DNA of 64,000 bases from Sulfurovum indicum (GCF_014931715.1 NZ_CP063164.1:992001-1056000), one strand, 5' to 3'. Shown: positions 9,268 through 18,632, numbered from the stretch's first letter. Numbers and translations: made by a program. Notes: generated from the letters alone by a model not told the origin.

Positions 9268-9460
9268 AGAAAAAGCAGTCTGCAATACCCAGTATACCTA
9301 TGAAAAACGCTGGGTGCCGACAACGAAGAGCGAGGTGCTCAGGATTATCATGAAGGAGATGCCTGAAACGGATGCAGAGGGGACGTTCGTATATATCTTT
9401 TCTGAGATAAAAAAAGGCAAAACTGTTACTTTGGGGGAGTGCCGTTTTAAAGCACTGTAA
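9245..9460 (+). CDS. Small hypothetical protein (up to 71 aa)
   Basis: The frame overlaps the previous gene by 23 bp and would start at TTG 9245 or TTG 9260. The product (YTYEKRWVPTTKSEVLRIIM, then EMPETDAEGTFVYIFSEIKK) has mixed strand/helix composition like a real small domain and ends CRFKAL. No family is recognised. The lack of an ATG and of a clear ribosome site keeps confidence moderate. Confidence 0.45.
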   Translation: MRRWGLSKEKAVCNTQYTYEKRWVPTTKSEVLRIIMKEMPETDAEGTFVYIFSEIKKGKTVTLGECRFKAL

Positions 9461-9463
9461 GAT

Positions 9464-10357
9464 TTATAGAAGAAGAAATGTACTTCCGTCATCTGCGAAC
9501 TTCACTTTCCCCTTGTAACTTTTACGTATTTCAGAGATCGTCTCCAGTTCCTTGTCCAGCGTTCTTGACATTCTGTGTGAAAGTATGACTGTTCCGGGCT
9601 GTGCTTTCTGTGCGATCTCTCCAATAGTTTGAGGTGTCATGTGAAGCAAAGCGGCTGTACCGGTCGCAGTTTGCGGAACGGCATTGTGCATGATGAGGAT
9701 ATCGGTACCTTTGGCCAGTTTTTCAAGTGTATGGAACTCTCCATTCATGTCACCTGAAAATGTAAGGCTTTTATTACCGATGTTTACACGGTATGCGATC
9801 GCCGGGATCATTCCATGATGTACGCTTACGGCTTCTACACTGATGTTGTTCTCGGCTAAAAGTGTCTGGACTTCCCGTGAATACTCTACATTATGGGCAC
9901 TGAGTTGAAGATCTGCTTTTCCGCCAAGATGGTCTCCCATGTACTGCCAGGCTCCTTTATGGTCTTCAAAGAGTCTGCGGATGAATGTTTTGGTATCGGG
10001 CATGGTGCTGTTCCCGTAGGGACCGTAGAGAGGGAGTACTTTTTTTATATTGGTGAAAAAACCTGCTTTTAGGAGTGCTGGAAGGTCCGCAGTATGGTCA
10101 ATATGCAGATGAGTAAGCAGGATCATATCAAGCTCTTCTATATTTGCATCACTCTCTTCAAAGCGCAATGATGCACCACTGCCGAAATCGATCAGAATAC
10201 GACTTTTCCCGTCAATCCATATCAGATAGGACGATGATGCACGTTTATCATTCATTTCCGGTCCGCCTGAACCGAGTACCTGCAGCATGATCTTCTGATT
10301 ACTCTGTGCTAACAGGAACAGGGGAGAGAGCAACAAGAGAAAGAGAAGCTTTTTCAT
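9464..10357 (-). CDS. Secreted metallo-beta-lactamase-fold hydrolase
   Basis: A 297-residue protein with an N-terminal signal peptide (MKKLLFLLLLSPLFLLAQ). The zinc motif THLHIDH (HxHxDH) sits near residue 90, further ligand positions appear as SVHHGMIP and SGDM, and VILSHRM is near the C-terminus. The layout resembles the RNase Z/arylsulfatase-like branch with periplasmic location rather than a true beta-lactamase. The ATG at 10357 follows AAGGATC. The substrate is unknown. It is divergent from the DoxX gene. Confidence 0.8.
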   Translation of the reverse strand: MKKLLFLLLLSPLFLLAQSNQKIMLQVLGSGGPEMNDKRASSSYLIWIDGKSRILIDFGSGASLRFEESDANIEELDMILLTHLHIDHTADLPALLKAGFFTNIKKVLPLYGPYGNSTMPDTKTFIRRLFEDHKGAWQYMGDHLGGKADLQLSAHNVEYSREVQTLLAENNISVEAVSVHHGMIPAIAYRVNIGNKSLTFSGDMNGEFHTLEKLAKGTDILIMHNAVPQTATGTAALLHMTPQTIGEIAQKAQPGTVILSHRMSRTLDKELETISEIRKSYKGKVKFADDGSTFLLL

Positions 10358-10434
10358 GATCGATCCTTTACATAAAGAGTACACACCATAAGTATATACT
10401 AACCTTATGTAAAGTTTGTGTAACAGGAGACGCT

Positions 10435-10875
10435 ATGAGGGATTTTTTGGCAGAATACAGTGTGTTGGTCTCCTATCCAAAACATCTGGTCCTATTCTTT
10501 GCCAGAATTGCTGTGGCCTATGGATTTACCTACCCCGCTTTGTTGAAAATGCAGGATATGCAGGGTACTGTCAAATGGTTCGAAAGTATCGGTATACCGT
10601 TCGCGTCACTGATGGGAATGATGGTCTCCTATATTGAGATGTTAGGAATTATATGTCTGACATTGGGACTCTTTACCCGATATATCTCGATACTTCTTTC
10701 ATTTGTAATGATGGGAGCAATCTTTTTTGTACATTGGAAACACGGGTTTCCCGCTGCGGACAATGGCATTGAGATCCCGCTGTATTACTTCATCTTTCTA
10801 ATGCTTTTTGCCTCTTTCGGTCCGGGAAAATACAGCCTGGACAGATTTGTCTTCGGGGAGGGTAAAGGTGACTAA
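10435..10875 (+). CDS. DoxX-family membrane protein
   Basis: A 146-residue inner-membrane protein with four predicted helices. The first carries the family hallmark ARIAVAYGFTYPALLKMQDM, followed by KWFESIGIPFASLMG and the late LYYFIFLMLFASFGPGKYSLD. DoxX-family proteins are quinone-linked or redox-associated membrane proteins of mostly unknown activity. The next gene's GTG start overlaps its end by 8 bp, so the two are probably co-translated. Confidence 0.85.
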   Translation: MRDFLAEYSVLVSYPKHLVLFFARIAVAYGFTYPALLKMQDMQGTVKWFESIGIPFASLMGMMVSYIEMLGIICLTLGLFTRYISILLSFVMMGAIFFVHWKHGFPAADNGIEIPLYYFIFLMLFASFGPGKYSLDRFVFGEGKGD

Positions 10876-12559
10876 TGAACAACTGCTTGCATTCTTCTCC
10901 AGCTTTACCGTCGACTGGAGTATCCTGTTTCAACTCTTTATGGCGGTGATAGCGGTCGTGCTGATCAGTGTTGCGTTCTACGACCGTTTTATTCAACGAG
11001 AGAATCAGCTGCTTATAAATTTTCCGCTTGTGGGCCGTCTGCGCTATTTTTTTTATATGATGCGTAATCCAATGCGCCAGTATTTCGGAGATGAGACCTT
11101 TTATGATTCATTTGAAAAACTTCTATGGATCAACAAGGTGGTTAAAAAAGAGGATCCTTCTCTCTCTTTCTCTCCGGCAAAACCCTATGCAAATCAGCAT
11201 ACACTTTTCAGACATGCCAATATTGTCAATGAACTTAATGAAGTAGATACGGACTTTAGTGTCACATTCGGATCAAACTGCCGTTATCCGTTTGTAACCA
11301 GAAGCATTATAGGACGTTCAGCCATGAGTGATGGTGCCATCTCTCCGGAAGGTACCCGTGCTTTTGCCAGAGGGGCGGCTATGGCACATTTTCCTATCAA
11401 TACAGGAGAGGGGGGTCTGACCTCAAATTTTCTGACCACCCTTCATTGCAGATTCTGTAACAAGGAATATCTTGAATTTAAAAAAGGAACATTGTTTGCC
11501 AAAAGTATCTACCATATTCTTAGATCCCTGACCAATGCAGAGATCGCACAGCGTATTTACCGTAAGATGGTAGTCCGGCAAAAGGATAGGGGAACGTTTA
11601 TTTTCGATGATGAACAACTGCTCTACTTTCGTATCAATTGGGAAAGCGATCTGGAGCATTTCCCGATAGAAGTACCGAAGGGATTGCCGGATATCGTCTT
11701 TCAGATAGGGAGCGGTTTGTACGGAGTCCAGGATGCCGACGGCAGTTTTGATGCTGTACGTTACCAGAAAGTTATACGTTTTTGCCGTATGACCGAAGTT
11801 AAACTGGCTCAGGGTGCAAAGCAGACAGGAGGAAAACTTCTGGCTAACAAGGTGAATGATGATATTGCTTACTACCGGGGAGTTCAGGCGCATCGGGATC
11901 TCATTAGTCCCAACCGTTTCCCCTATGCAGAAACTGAAGCGGAGCTTTTTGATTTTATAGAAGAGCTTCAGCAACTCTCCGGAAAACCTGTAGGTTTTAA
12001 AATTGTTCTTTCGGACAGGGAGGGGTTTGAAGTGTATGCCAAAGAGCTTAAAAAGAGAAAGGATGCCGGAAGAGGACTGCCTGAGTTTATCACTATTGAT
12101 GGTGGAGATGGGGGAAGTGCGACTGCACCGCTTGAGATGATGAGCCGTATCGGACTGCCTGTACGTGAAGCCCTGCTCATTGCAAACGAGGTATTGTCTG
12201 AATATGGTTTAAGGGATGAGATAAGACTGATCGCTGCAGAGAAAGTATTGACAGCCGATGATGTGGTGGAACTGCTCTGTTATGGTGCGGATTTTATTAA
12301 TATCGCAAGAGGTTTTATGATCTCGGCAGGCTGTATCCGTGCACGGCAGTGTTCTGGGGCCGGTGGTCGTAACTGTCCCGTTGGACTTGCAACGATGAAT
12401 GAAGCAAAAAGAAGCAAGTTTTTAGTGCTTGAGAAGTCGAGACATATTGCGAACTACCATGATGCTCTGGTTCAGGGTATACGGTCCCTTCTGGCTGTAA
12501 TGGGAAAAAGAAGTGTTCAACAGCTCTCTATGAAAGATCTTGAAGTTTCAAGGGTTTAG
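10868..12559 (+). CDS. FMN-binding glutamate synthase-family protein (GltB-like)
   Basis: The protein has 563 residues from the GTG at 10868, chosen because GGAGGG lies just upstream and because it overlaps doxX by only 8 bp. One N-terminal membrane helix (VDWSILFQLFMAVIAVVLIS) is followed by the central glutamate-synthase FMN barrel. ITIDGGDGGSATAPLEMMSR binds FMN phosphate. A cysteine cluster (GCIRARQCSGAGGRNCPVG) corresponds to the 3Fe-4S ligands. There is no glutaminase domain, so it is not a complete glutamate synthase. These stand-alone membrane-attached homologues have no settled function; the DoxX neighbour hints at a membrane redox role. Confidence 0.85.
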   Translation: MTNEQLLAFFSSFTVDWSILFQLFMAVIAVVLISVAFYDRFIQRENQLLINFPLVGRLRYFFYMMRNPMRQYFGDETFYDSFEKLLWINKVVKKEDPSLSFSPAKPYANQHTLFRHANIVNELNEVDTDFSVTFGSNCRYPFVTRSIIGRSAMSDGAISPEGTRAFARGAAMAHFPINTGEGGLTSNFLTTLHCRFCNKEYLEFKKGTLFAKSIYHILRSLTNAEIAQRIYRKMVVRQKDRGTFIFDDEQLLYFRINWESDLEHFPIEVPKGLPDIVFQIGSGLYGVQDADGSFDAVRYQKVIRFCRMTEVKLAQGAKQTGGKLLANKVNDDIAYYRGVQAHRDLISPNRFPYAETEAELFDFIEELQQLSGKPVGFKIVLSDREGFEVYAKELKKRKDAGRGLPEFITIDGGDGGSATAPLEMMSRIGLPVREALLIANEVLSEYGLRDEIRLIAAEKVLTADDVVELLCYGADFINIARGFMISAGCIRARQCSGAGGRNCPVGLATMNEAKRSKFLVLEKSRHIANYHDALVQGIRSLLAVMGKRSVQQLSMKDLEVSRV

Positions 12560-12655
12560 TCACTTAACTTAACTTTACTTAGTCTGTAAATATTAAACTT
12601 TTGTTAAACTTCACTTTTTATAATTTGTCAGGAAACAAATTGTAAGGAGCAAATC

Positions 12656-13360
12656 ATGTTAAGAAAAAAACTTTCCCTACTTGCTTTGCCGCTGGTTGCA
12701 GCAGTGTCACTCCAGGCACAGGACCCGTTTAACGATCCTTTTTTCAGTGATCCTTTCGGAGATGATATTTTTAAAGAGATGATCCAGATGCAGCACCGGA
12801 TGGATGAGATGTTCAAGCGGATGGAAGAGAGAATGTATCAGCGTTCAAGCAGACTGGTAAGTCCGTTGGGTACCTATAGGCTTGCAAGAGAAAACCAGTT
12901 TTCCGATAAAGGTGATCATTATGAGCTTTTGACCAATATTCCAGAAAGCAAAGAGAACCATATTGATATTACTACAAAAAACGGTATTATTTCTATCAGT
13001 GCAAAGATAGTATCTGAGAATGAGAGCAAGACAAATGGGATGATAAGCACATCGCGCTCAGTACAGATGTTCCAACAAAGTGCCAGCCTGCCGCAGGATG
13101 CTGATGAGAACGGTATTAAAAGTACTTTTAAAGACGGGAAACTGCTTCTGAGTATTCCCAAAAAACAAAAGGGAAAAACAGCAGCAACAGCGATGCCGCA
13201 CAAGCAGGAGAAGCGTAACGTTCTTCCCAGGATCGATGAAAATCTAAAAAATTCACAGCTCTCTGTGGAAAAAAAAGATAATGGGGAAAAATCTGAAAAA
13301 AAAGAGGATGAGAATGAGAAAAAGAGGGTCTCTCTGAGCGATCGTACCTCTATGAGCTGA
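12656..13360 (+). CDS. Secreted Hsp20/alpha-crystallin-like protein
   Basis: A 234-residue protein with a signal peptide (MLRKKLSLLALPLVAAVSLQAQ). A Met-rich helical stretch follows (EMIQMQHRMDEMFKRMEERM), then an alpha-crystallin-like beta-sandwich (about 80-165: HYELLTNIPESKENHIDITT through FKDGKLLLSIPKKQ). The tail after 170 is Lys/Glu-rich and disordered. Small heat-shock proteins are usually cytoplasmic; export of one is unusual and suggests a periplasmic holdase. GGAGCAAATC precedes the ATG. Family assignment is by pattern only. Confidence 0.75.
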   Translation: MLRKKLSLLALPLVAAVSLQAQDPFNDPFFSDPFGDDIFKEMIQMQHRMDEMFKRMEERMYQRSSRLVSPLGTYRLARENQFSDKGDHYELLTNIPESKENHIDITTKNGIISISAKIVSENESKTNGMISTSRSVQMFQQSASLPQDADENGIKSTFKDGKLLLSIPKKQKGKTAATAMPHKQEKRNVLPRIDENLKNSQLSVEKKDNGEKSEKKEDENEKKRVSLSDRTSMS

Positions 13361-13365
13361 GTTTT

Positions 13366-14172
13366 TCAGGGGAAAAGGGGCTCTCCTCTTTTCTCATACC
13401 AAGCAAGTATGTGTTCCCAGGCTTCTTTTGCACTTTCTGCATAAGATAGAAGTGCTGCATCTTCTGCCGAGATCACACTTTCTTCCACCATAAAATCAAA
13501 GTTTATCATACTGTTCCAATACTGTTTTGAAATAAGTACAATAGGTATATAGGGACTTTTATTTGTCTGTATCAGGGTAAGTATATCAAAAAGTTCATCG
13601 AGTGTACCAAACCCTCCGGGGAAGATCACAAGTGCTTTGGCTCTTTGCATGAAATGCAGTTTTCTGATACCAAAATAGTAAAAAGAGAAAGAGAGTTCCG
13701 GTGTAATATAGGAGTTGGGGTCCTGTTCATAGGGCAGGGTGATATTCAGTCCGATGGATTTGCCTCCTACCTCATAGGCACCTCTGTTGGCAGCTTCCAT
13801 GATACCGGGTCCTCCACCGGTCATCAGCGTTACTGTACAGTCTTGAGGCCCTTTCCCACTCTGTGCGACCAACTTTCCAAATTCCCGGGCTTCTTCATAG
13901 TATCTGCTTTGTTCAAGCTTTTTGATCGCTTTGGCATAGGCTTCAGTATCCTCTTTATCTACTAAGTCCAGATATTTTTGGGCTTCTTCAGTAGAGAGAA
14001 TTCTGGCACTGCCGAAGACGACGATAGTGTGTTCGATCCCCTCAGCTTTCATTTTTGTTTCGGCCTTAAGGTAATCAACCTGCAGTCTGATACCCCGGGC
14101 TGCATCAGAATAGAAAAAAGCCTTATCCTCTTCTGTGATCGTATAATGTTTCTTAACCTCTTCAATCGCCAT
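13366..14172 (-). CDS. LOG-family (TIGR00730-like) nucleotide hydrolase
   Basis: A 268-residue protein with the Rossmann-like LOG signatures MTGGGPGIMEAANRGAYEVG and FPGGFGTLDELFDILTLIQT (PGGxGTxxE). Characterised members cleave nucleoside monophosphates to base and ribose phosphate (cytokinin activation in plants); the bacterial substrate is uncertain. The ATG at 14172 is preceded by AGAAGGAG; the open frame reaches 14274 but that extension is not family-like. It is divergent from pfkA. Confidence 0.88.
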   Translation of the reverse strand: MAIEEVKKHYTITEEDKAFFYSDAARGIRLQVDYLKAETKMKAEGIEHTIVVFGSARILSTEEAQKYLDLVDKEDTEAYAKAIKKLEQSRYYEEAREFGKLVAQSGKGPQDCTVTLMTGGGPGIMEAANRGAYEVGGKSIGLNITLPYEQDPNSYITPELSFSFYYFGIRKLHFMQRAKALVIFPGGFGTLDELFDILTLIQTNKSPYIPIVLISKQYWNSMINFDFMVEESVISAEDAALLSYAESAKEAWEHILAWYEKRGEPLFP

Positions 14173-14229
14173 AAATACGCTCCTTCTTTTTGATACTCTT
14201 ATGTTAACGTAATAATCGGGGGATAATGG

Positions 14230-14235
14230 TATAAT
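14230..14235 (+). promoter_or_regulatory. -10 box upstream of pfkA
   Basis: TATAAT ends 6 bp before the first in-frame ATG (14242). Transcription would start at about that ATG, which supports the second ATG (14269) with its own AAAGGAAAAGGT ribosome site as the real start. Confidence 0.6.
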
Positions 14236-14268
14236 TTTTAAATGAACGATCCAAAAAAAGGAAAAGGT

Positions 14269-15231
14269 ATGCAAAAAATAGCCATTCTCTGTTCCGGCGG
14301 TGACGTCTCCGGTATGAATGCTGCATTGAAGCGTTTTGTCGAATACACGCAGGCAAAAGGGTTTATGCCATACTTTATCTATGATGGGTTCGAAGGGCTT
14401 ATAGATAATAAAATAGTCCGGGCCAAATACAGTGATGTTGCAGGAATCATTACCCGAGGAGGCACAGTGATACGTTCATCCCGTTCTGAACGTTTTATGG
14501 AAAAGTCATACAGACTGAGGGCCATTGACAACCTCCACTCCCATGATATTTCTTCCGTCATAGTACTGGGAGGGGACGGCTCTTTCAAAGGTATGCAGAA
14601 ACTGATACAGGAGAGTAATATCTGTTTCAGCGGCATACCGGCTACTATTGATAATGATATTGCCGGGACCGAATATTGTCTGGGGGTTGATACAGCACTT
14701 AATATTATCAAAAATGCTATCGATGCTGTACGTGATACAGCATCTTCTTTCAGTAGAGCATTTGTGATAGAGACAATGGGCAGAGAGTGTGGTTATTTAG
14801 CCCTTGTATCAGCACTGACAGGTGGAGTGGAAATGTGTCTTATCCCAGAGATCCCCTATAATCTGGATAACTATAAAAAACGCTTCATGAAAGAGATGAA
14901 GGAGGGTAGAAGCTATTTTATCGCAGTAGTTTCCGAAGCATTGAAGAAGAGTGACATGATTCTGGAATGGTTTGAAAAAGAGATAGGTATGGAGTCAAGA
15001 AAAGTTGTTCTGGGGCACACTCAGCGTGGAGGAAATCCGACTGTAAATGACAGACTTATGGCTTACCGTTTTGTTACCAGTGCTATTGACGGATTGATCG
15101 CAGGAGAAAGAAGTTCTGTTGTCTGTTACAATGATGGAGGGTTCTCCCACAAAGATATTGGAGAGATTGCCTTTGAAAAGTATACAATCTGTACTGATCT
15201 TCTTAAACTGGGGATGGAGTATGAAAAGTAA
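14269..15231 (+). CDS. pfkA: 6-phosphofructokinase
   Basis: A 320-residue enzyme that phosphorylates fructose 6-phosphate. Motifs: GGDVSGMNAALK at the N-terminus, GGDGSFKGMQKL (the glycine after GGD favours ATP over pyrophosphate), PATIDNDIAGTEYCLGVDTA with the catalytic Asp, and ETMGRECGYLAL for substrate binding. GHTQRGGNPTVNDR closes the fold. The start at 14269 is preferred over 14242 on ribosome-site grounds. The macro-domain remnant begins 10 bp downstream. Confidence 0.9.
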   Translation: MQKIAILCSGGDVSGMNAALKRFVEYTQAKGFMPYFIYDGFEGLIDNKIVRAKYSDVAGIITRGGTVIRSSRSERFMEKSYRLRAIDNLHSHDISSVIVLGGDGSFKGMQKLIQESNICFSGIPATIDNDIAGTEYCLGVDTALNIIKNAIDAVRDTASSFSRAFVIETMGRECGYLALVSALTGGVEMCLIPEIPYNLDNYKKRFMKEMKEGRSYFIAVVSEALKKSDMILEWFEKEIGMESRKVVLGHTQRGGNPTVNDRLMAYRFVTSAIDGLIAGERSSVVCYNDGGFSHKDIGEIAFEKYTICTDLLKLGMEYEK

Positions 15232-15240
15232 GACCGTTTG

Positions 15241-15430
15241 ATGTACAGGGAGATCGCATTTCCTGCCCATATCTACAGGAGTATACGGCTGTCCCAAAGC
15301 GGATGCAGCATCTATCGCCTATGAGACCGTCAAAGATTTTCTGGAGGAGAGATATGATATGAAAATCTGTTTCATATTTCACAATGGAGCAGATGAAGCG
15401 CTTTTTCGGAGAGAGAACGGTATAGTTTAA
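15241..15430 (+). pseudogene. Macro-domain (ADP-ribose-binding) protein, C-terminal fragment with frameshift
   Basis: The first frame reads MYREIAFPA. After one extra C in the run near 15268 the next frame continues ISTGVYGCPKADAASIAYET then VKDFLEERYDMKICFIFHNG and a stop at 15428. Joined, they give the macro-domain signature IAFPAISTGVYGCP and its C-terminal helix. The N-terminal two thirds is absent, so this is a broken remnant; the frameshift might instead be a sequencing error, but the truncation would remain. It abuts pfkA and overlaps amrS by 4 bp. Confidence 0.7.
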
Positions 15431-16452
15431 CGCCATATTCCTTCAAGAACATAGCCGCAATGGGAACAGGTTCCTCTCTCATCCAGTTTATTAATGACAT
15501 ACTGTCCGATATGCCCTCTTCTGTTTATGACCATCGTATTGCATTTTGGACAGTAGGTTGATTCATGCGCTTCATCCTCTATATTGCCTACATAGACATA
15601 TTTCAGTCCTTCTTCTATGCCTATATCATATGCTCTTCGAAGGGTCTGGCCGGGAGTGGGAGGGATATCCAGCATTTTATACATAGGGTAGAATCCGGAG
15701 AGATGCCAAGGGATTGCCGGATCAAGTTTCGCAATGAACTTTGCGATATTCCGGACCTCTTCCTCTGAGTCATTCTTGCCCGGGATCAGCAGTGTTGTTA
15801 TCTCGATCCATATCCCTTTCTCATGTGCATACTTGACACACTCCAGTACCGGTTTGAGTCTGGCACCGCAGATCTCTTCATAGAACTCCTCTGTAAAACC
15901 TTTGATATCTATGTTCATGCCGTCAATATAGGGTGCAAGCAGATCTATGGCTCTGTGTGTTTCAAATCCGCTGGTAACGTAGATGTTCTTCAGTCCTTTT
16001 TCATGTGCAAGCTTTGCCGTATCATAGGTATATTCAAAAAAGACGATCGGCTCATTGTATGTATAGGCGATTGATCGGCATTTGTTCTCCAAAGCAAGTT
16101 CTACGATCTTGTCCGGCAGTAGTTCACTGCCGAGTATTTTCTGGTTGTGTTCTTTCGGATATTGGGAGATGTAAAAATTCTGGCAAAATTGACAAGAGAA
16201 GTTGCAACCTACGGTGCCTATAGAAAAGGCAGTGCTTCCCGGCATAAAATGGAACATCGGCTTTTTCTCTACCGGGTCGATGTTAACTGCGGCAGCAAGT
16301 CCATAGACAAGCAGTTTAAGTTCTCCATCTTCGACTTTTCGTACCCCGCATATCCCATATTCGCCCTCTTCAAGTGTGCAGGCCTGGGAACATGCCTGAC
16401 ATAGGACCTTACCGCTTTTAAGCTTTATACTTAACCATGCTGTTACTGACAT
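15427..16452 (-). CDS. amrS: AmmeMemoRadiSam system radical SAM enzyme
   Basis: A 341-residue radical SAM protein (older name: PflA-like). The 4Fe-4S motif is CNFSCQFC (CxxxCxxC) near residue 83. An N-terminal CQACSQACTLEEGEYGICGV segment and a C-terminal zinc-ribbon-like CPKC...CSHCGY are characteristic of the AMMECR1-Memo-radical SAM family. Its reaction is not established, and the Memo and AMMECR1 partners are not in this window. The start is the ATG at 16452. Confidence 0.87.
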   Translation of the reverse strand: MSVTAWLSIKLKSGKVLCQACSQACTLEEGEYGICGVRKVEDGELKLLVYGLAAAVNIDPVEKKPMFHFMPGSTAFSIGTVGCNFSCQFCQNFYISQYPKEHNQKILGSELLPDKIVELALENKCRSIAYTYNEPIVFFEYTYDTAKLAHEKGLKNIYVTSGFETHRAIDLLAPYIDGMNIDIKGFTEEFYEEICGARLKPVLECVKYAHEKGIWIEITTLLIPGKNDSEEEVRNIAKFIAKLDPAIPWHLSGFYPMYKMLDIPPTPGQTLRRAYDIGIEEGLKYVYVGNIEDEAHESTYCPKCNTMVINRRGHIGQYVINKLDERGTCSHCGYVLEGIWR

Positions 16453-16588
16453 TCTGTCTCCTTTTGCTCTGTCTTTGAGAGCCCGCTTTTCTATTATACT
16501 ACAAAAAGGAAACGAATGGTTGCAGATAGATAACCTCTTATGTTATGATGTATTACAGAACCAGATAAATAGAAAATAGGAGTTTATC

Positions 16589-17800
16589 ATGTATCTTTTT
16601 GCTTCCGAATCCGTATCTGCAGGACACCCGGATAAATGTGCCGATATTATTGCAGATTCTATCGTAGACAGACTCCTGCAGCTTGATCCGGACGCCAGAG
16701 TGGCAACTGAAGTATTTATCAGCGGAAAACATATTTTTATAGGCGGAGAGGTCAAGACCATAGCATCCGTAGATACCGGATTTTATAAGAAGACAGCCAT
16801 AGAAGCCCTTAAAAAGATAGGATATCCTGAGAGGGGATTTCAAAGAGGAGAAACACTTTTCCCCGAGGAGACAGAGATCGGGGTTTATGTCAGCAAGCAG
16901 TCTCCTGATATCACTATGGGTGTTGTCAAGGAGGGTAATGAGATAGGTGCCGGTGATCAGGGGATAATGTTTGGTTATGCAACAAGTGAGCGTGATGACT
17001 ATATGCCCACAGCTTTTTCCTATGCACGTCAGATCAGGGATGTGCTGTACCAATATGCTTTGGAACATCCCGAGACCTTTGGTGTGGACATAAAAACAGA
17101 AGTGGTCATGGACTATGGAAGCAAGGAAAATTTTGATAATTGTCATCCAGAACGTATCGCAAAGATCATTGTAGCGATACCTCACAGCAGTTCCACGCAA
17201 CCGCAGGAAGTTCATCTTCTGGTGAAAAAGATCATAGCAGAGGAGGTGGAGTTCAAGAGAGGACATTTTGACGAGAGTTCTGTAGTATTCTATATCAACA
17301 ATACAGGAAGATTCGTCATGCATTCTCCCATAGCTGACTCAGGTCTGACCGGAAGAAAAACAGTGTGCGACACATATGGAGGGTATGCCCCTGTAGGCGG
17401 AGGATCACAGAGCTCCAAGGATTACAGCAAGGTTGACCGGTCGGCACTTTATGCTGCCAGATGGCTGGCAAAACATATTGTTGCTTCAGGACTTGCAAGA
17501 AAAGCACTGGTACAGCTCTCTTATGTGATCGCTGAACCACGCCCGATCTCTGTTACGGTTGATACACTGCACACTGCTCTTACACAGATCAAAGATGAGG
17601 ATCTGTCACAAATGATCGCAGAGAAGTTCCCTCTTACACCAAGATGGATCACAGACAAATTCACACTGGACAAGCCGGGAGAGAATAGTTTCCTATATGC
17701 AGAAGTCGCGGCGAAAGGACAGATAGGTTATGCACACTACCCCTGGGAAAAACTGGATGAAGATAAGTGGTTCAAAGACCTGATCCATGGTGAAGAGTGA
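16589..17800 (+). CDS. metK: S-adenosylmethionine synthetase
   Basis: A 403-residue enzyme that makes SAM from methionine and ATP. The N-terminus FASESVSAGHPDKCADIIAD carries the methionine/ATP-binding residues, GAGDQGIMFGYA is the signature hexapeptide region, and GGGSQSSKDYSKVDRSALYA matches the GGGAFSGKDPTKVDRS phosphate loop with local substitutions (SQSS for AFSG). AGGAG lies 9 bp before the ATG. It is cytoplasmic and stands alone between amrS and sodB. Confidence 0.95.
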   Translation: MYLFASESVSAGHPDKCADIIADSIVDRLLQLDPDARVATEVFISGKHIFIGGEVKTIASVDTGFYKKTAIEALKKIGYPERGFQRGETLFPEETEIGVYVSKQSPDITMGVVKEGNEIGAGDQGIMFGYATSERDDYMPTAFSYARQIRDVLYQYALEHPETFGVDIKTEVVMDYGSKENFDNCHPERIAKIIVAIPHSSSTQPQEVHLLVKKIIAEEVEFKRGHFDESSVVFYINNTGRFVMHSPIADSGLTGRKTVCDTYGGYAPVGGGSQSSKDYSKVDRSALYAARWLAKHIVASGLARKALVQLSYVIAEPRPISVTVDTLHTALTQIKDEDLSQMIAEKFPLTPRWITDKFTLDKPGENSFLYAEVAAKGQIGYAHYPWEKLDEDKWFKDLIHGEE

Positions 17801-17916
17801 AAATATTCTGCTCACAAAGAGAGCATTCATCAGTACACACATATTCCATACAGACTCCTTAAGATAACCATATAATACTATTACTCTCTTTCCGAGGGTA
17901 GAACAAAGGAGAAGTT

Positions 17917-18558
17917 ATGAAACATGTATTAATGGAGTTGCCGTTTGATGAGAATGCACTTGAGCCTTATATTTCGGCAGAAACCATACAATATCACTAT
18001 GGCAGACACCATAAGGGATATCTAACCAAACTAAATGCCCTGATCGAGGGAAGCCCGTTTGAAGAGATGTCTCTTGAAGAGATCATTAAGAAGTCTGGGG
18101 ATGCGATCTTTAACAATGCTTCACAAGTCTATAACCATGATTTCTATTTTAGCGGTATGAGTATGCAGAAGAGTGAACCCTCTCGAATGCTTAAAGAGTG
18201 GATAGAGCGTGATTTTGGTTCAATGGAAATATTCAAAAAGAGTTTTCTTGAGAGTGCTGCAGGTCTGTTCGGTTCGGGCTGGGTATGGCTGAGCGTGAAC
18301 AGGGAGAACCATTTGATCATAGAGTCACGCTCCAATGCCGACAACCCGATACTTTACGGACACACTCCTCTGCTCACCTGTGATGTCTGGGAACATGCCT
18401 ATTATATAGACTACAGAAATGCCAGAGCAGACTATCTTGAGAAGTGGTGGGAACTTATCAACTGGGATGTTGTTTCTGAAAGGTTTGGCGAGTATCACTA
18501 CATTGAATTTCCATGTGATGACAACAGTGGAGAATGTGAGTTTCGCGAAGAGAGATAG
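17917..18558 (+). CDS. Superoxide dismutase (Fe/Mn family), copy 1
   Basis: A 213-residue Fe/Mn SOD. Metal ligands are seen as the His in QYHYGRHHKGY, the His in VYNHDFYF, and Asp/His in CDVWEHAYYIDYRNARADYL. NHDFYF replaces the common NHTFYW, a change shared with the second copy at 46065. There is no signal peptide, so it should be cytoplasmic. A ribosome site AAAGGAGAAG precedes the ATG. SODs of this type remove superoxide; the metal (Fe or Mn) cannot be settled by eye. Confidence 0.92.
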   Translation: MKHVLMELPFDENALEPYISAETIQYHYGRHHKGYLTKLNALIEGSPFEEMSLEEIIKKSGDAIFNNASQVYNHDFYFSGMSMQKSEPSRMLKEWIERDFGSMEIFKKSFLESAAGLFGSGWVWLSVNRENHLIIESRSNADNPILYGHTPLLTCDVWEHAYYIDYRNARADYLEKWWELINWDVVSERFGEYHYIEFPCDDNSGECEFREER

Positions 18559-18632
18559 TTTTAACAAAGAATATACACAAACAGGAGTACAATAGTATCA
18601 GGAAGGTCTAAATTATAATTGAAAGAAGGATA

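Noticed and set aside
10868-12559. Complete glutamate synthase large subunit
   Set aside because: There is no N-terminal glutaminase domain or C-terminal beta-helix, and the protein has a membrane helix.
16453-16588. SAM riboswitch before metK
   Set aside because: The 136-bp gap shows no recognisable SAM-I core or terminator; only an ordinary ribosome site is seen.
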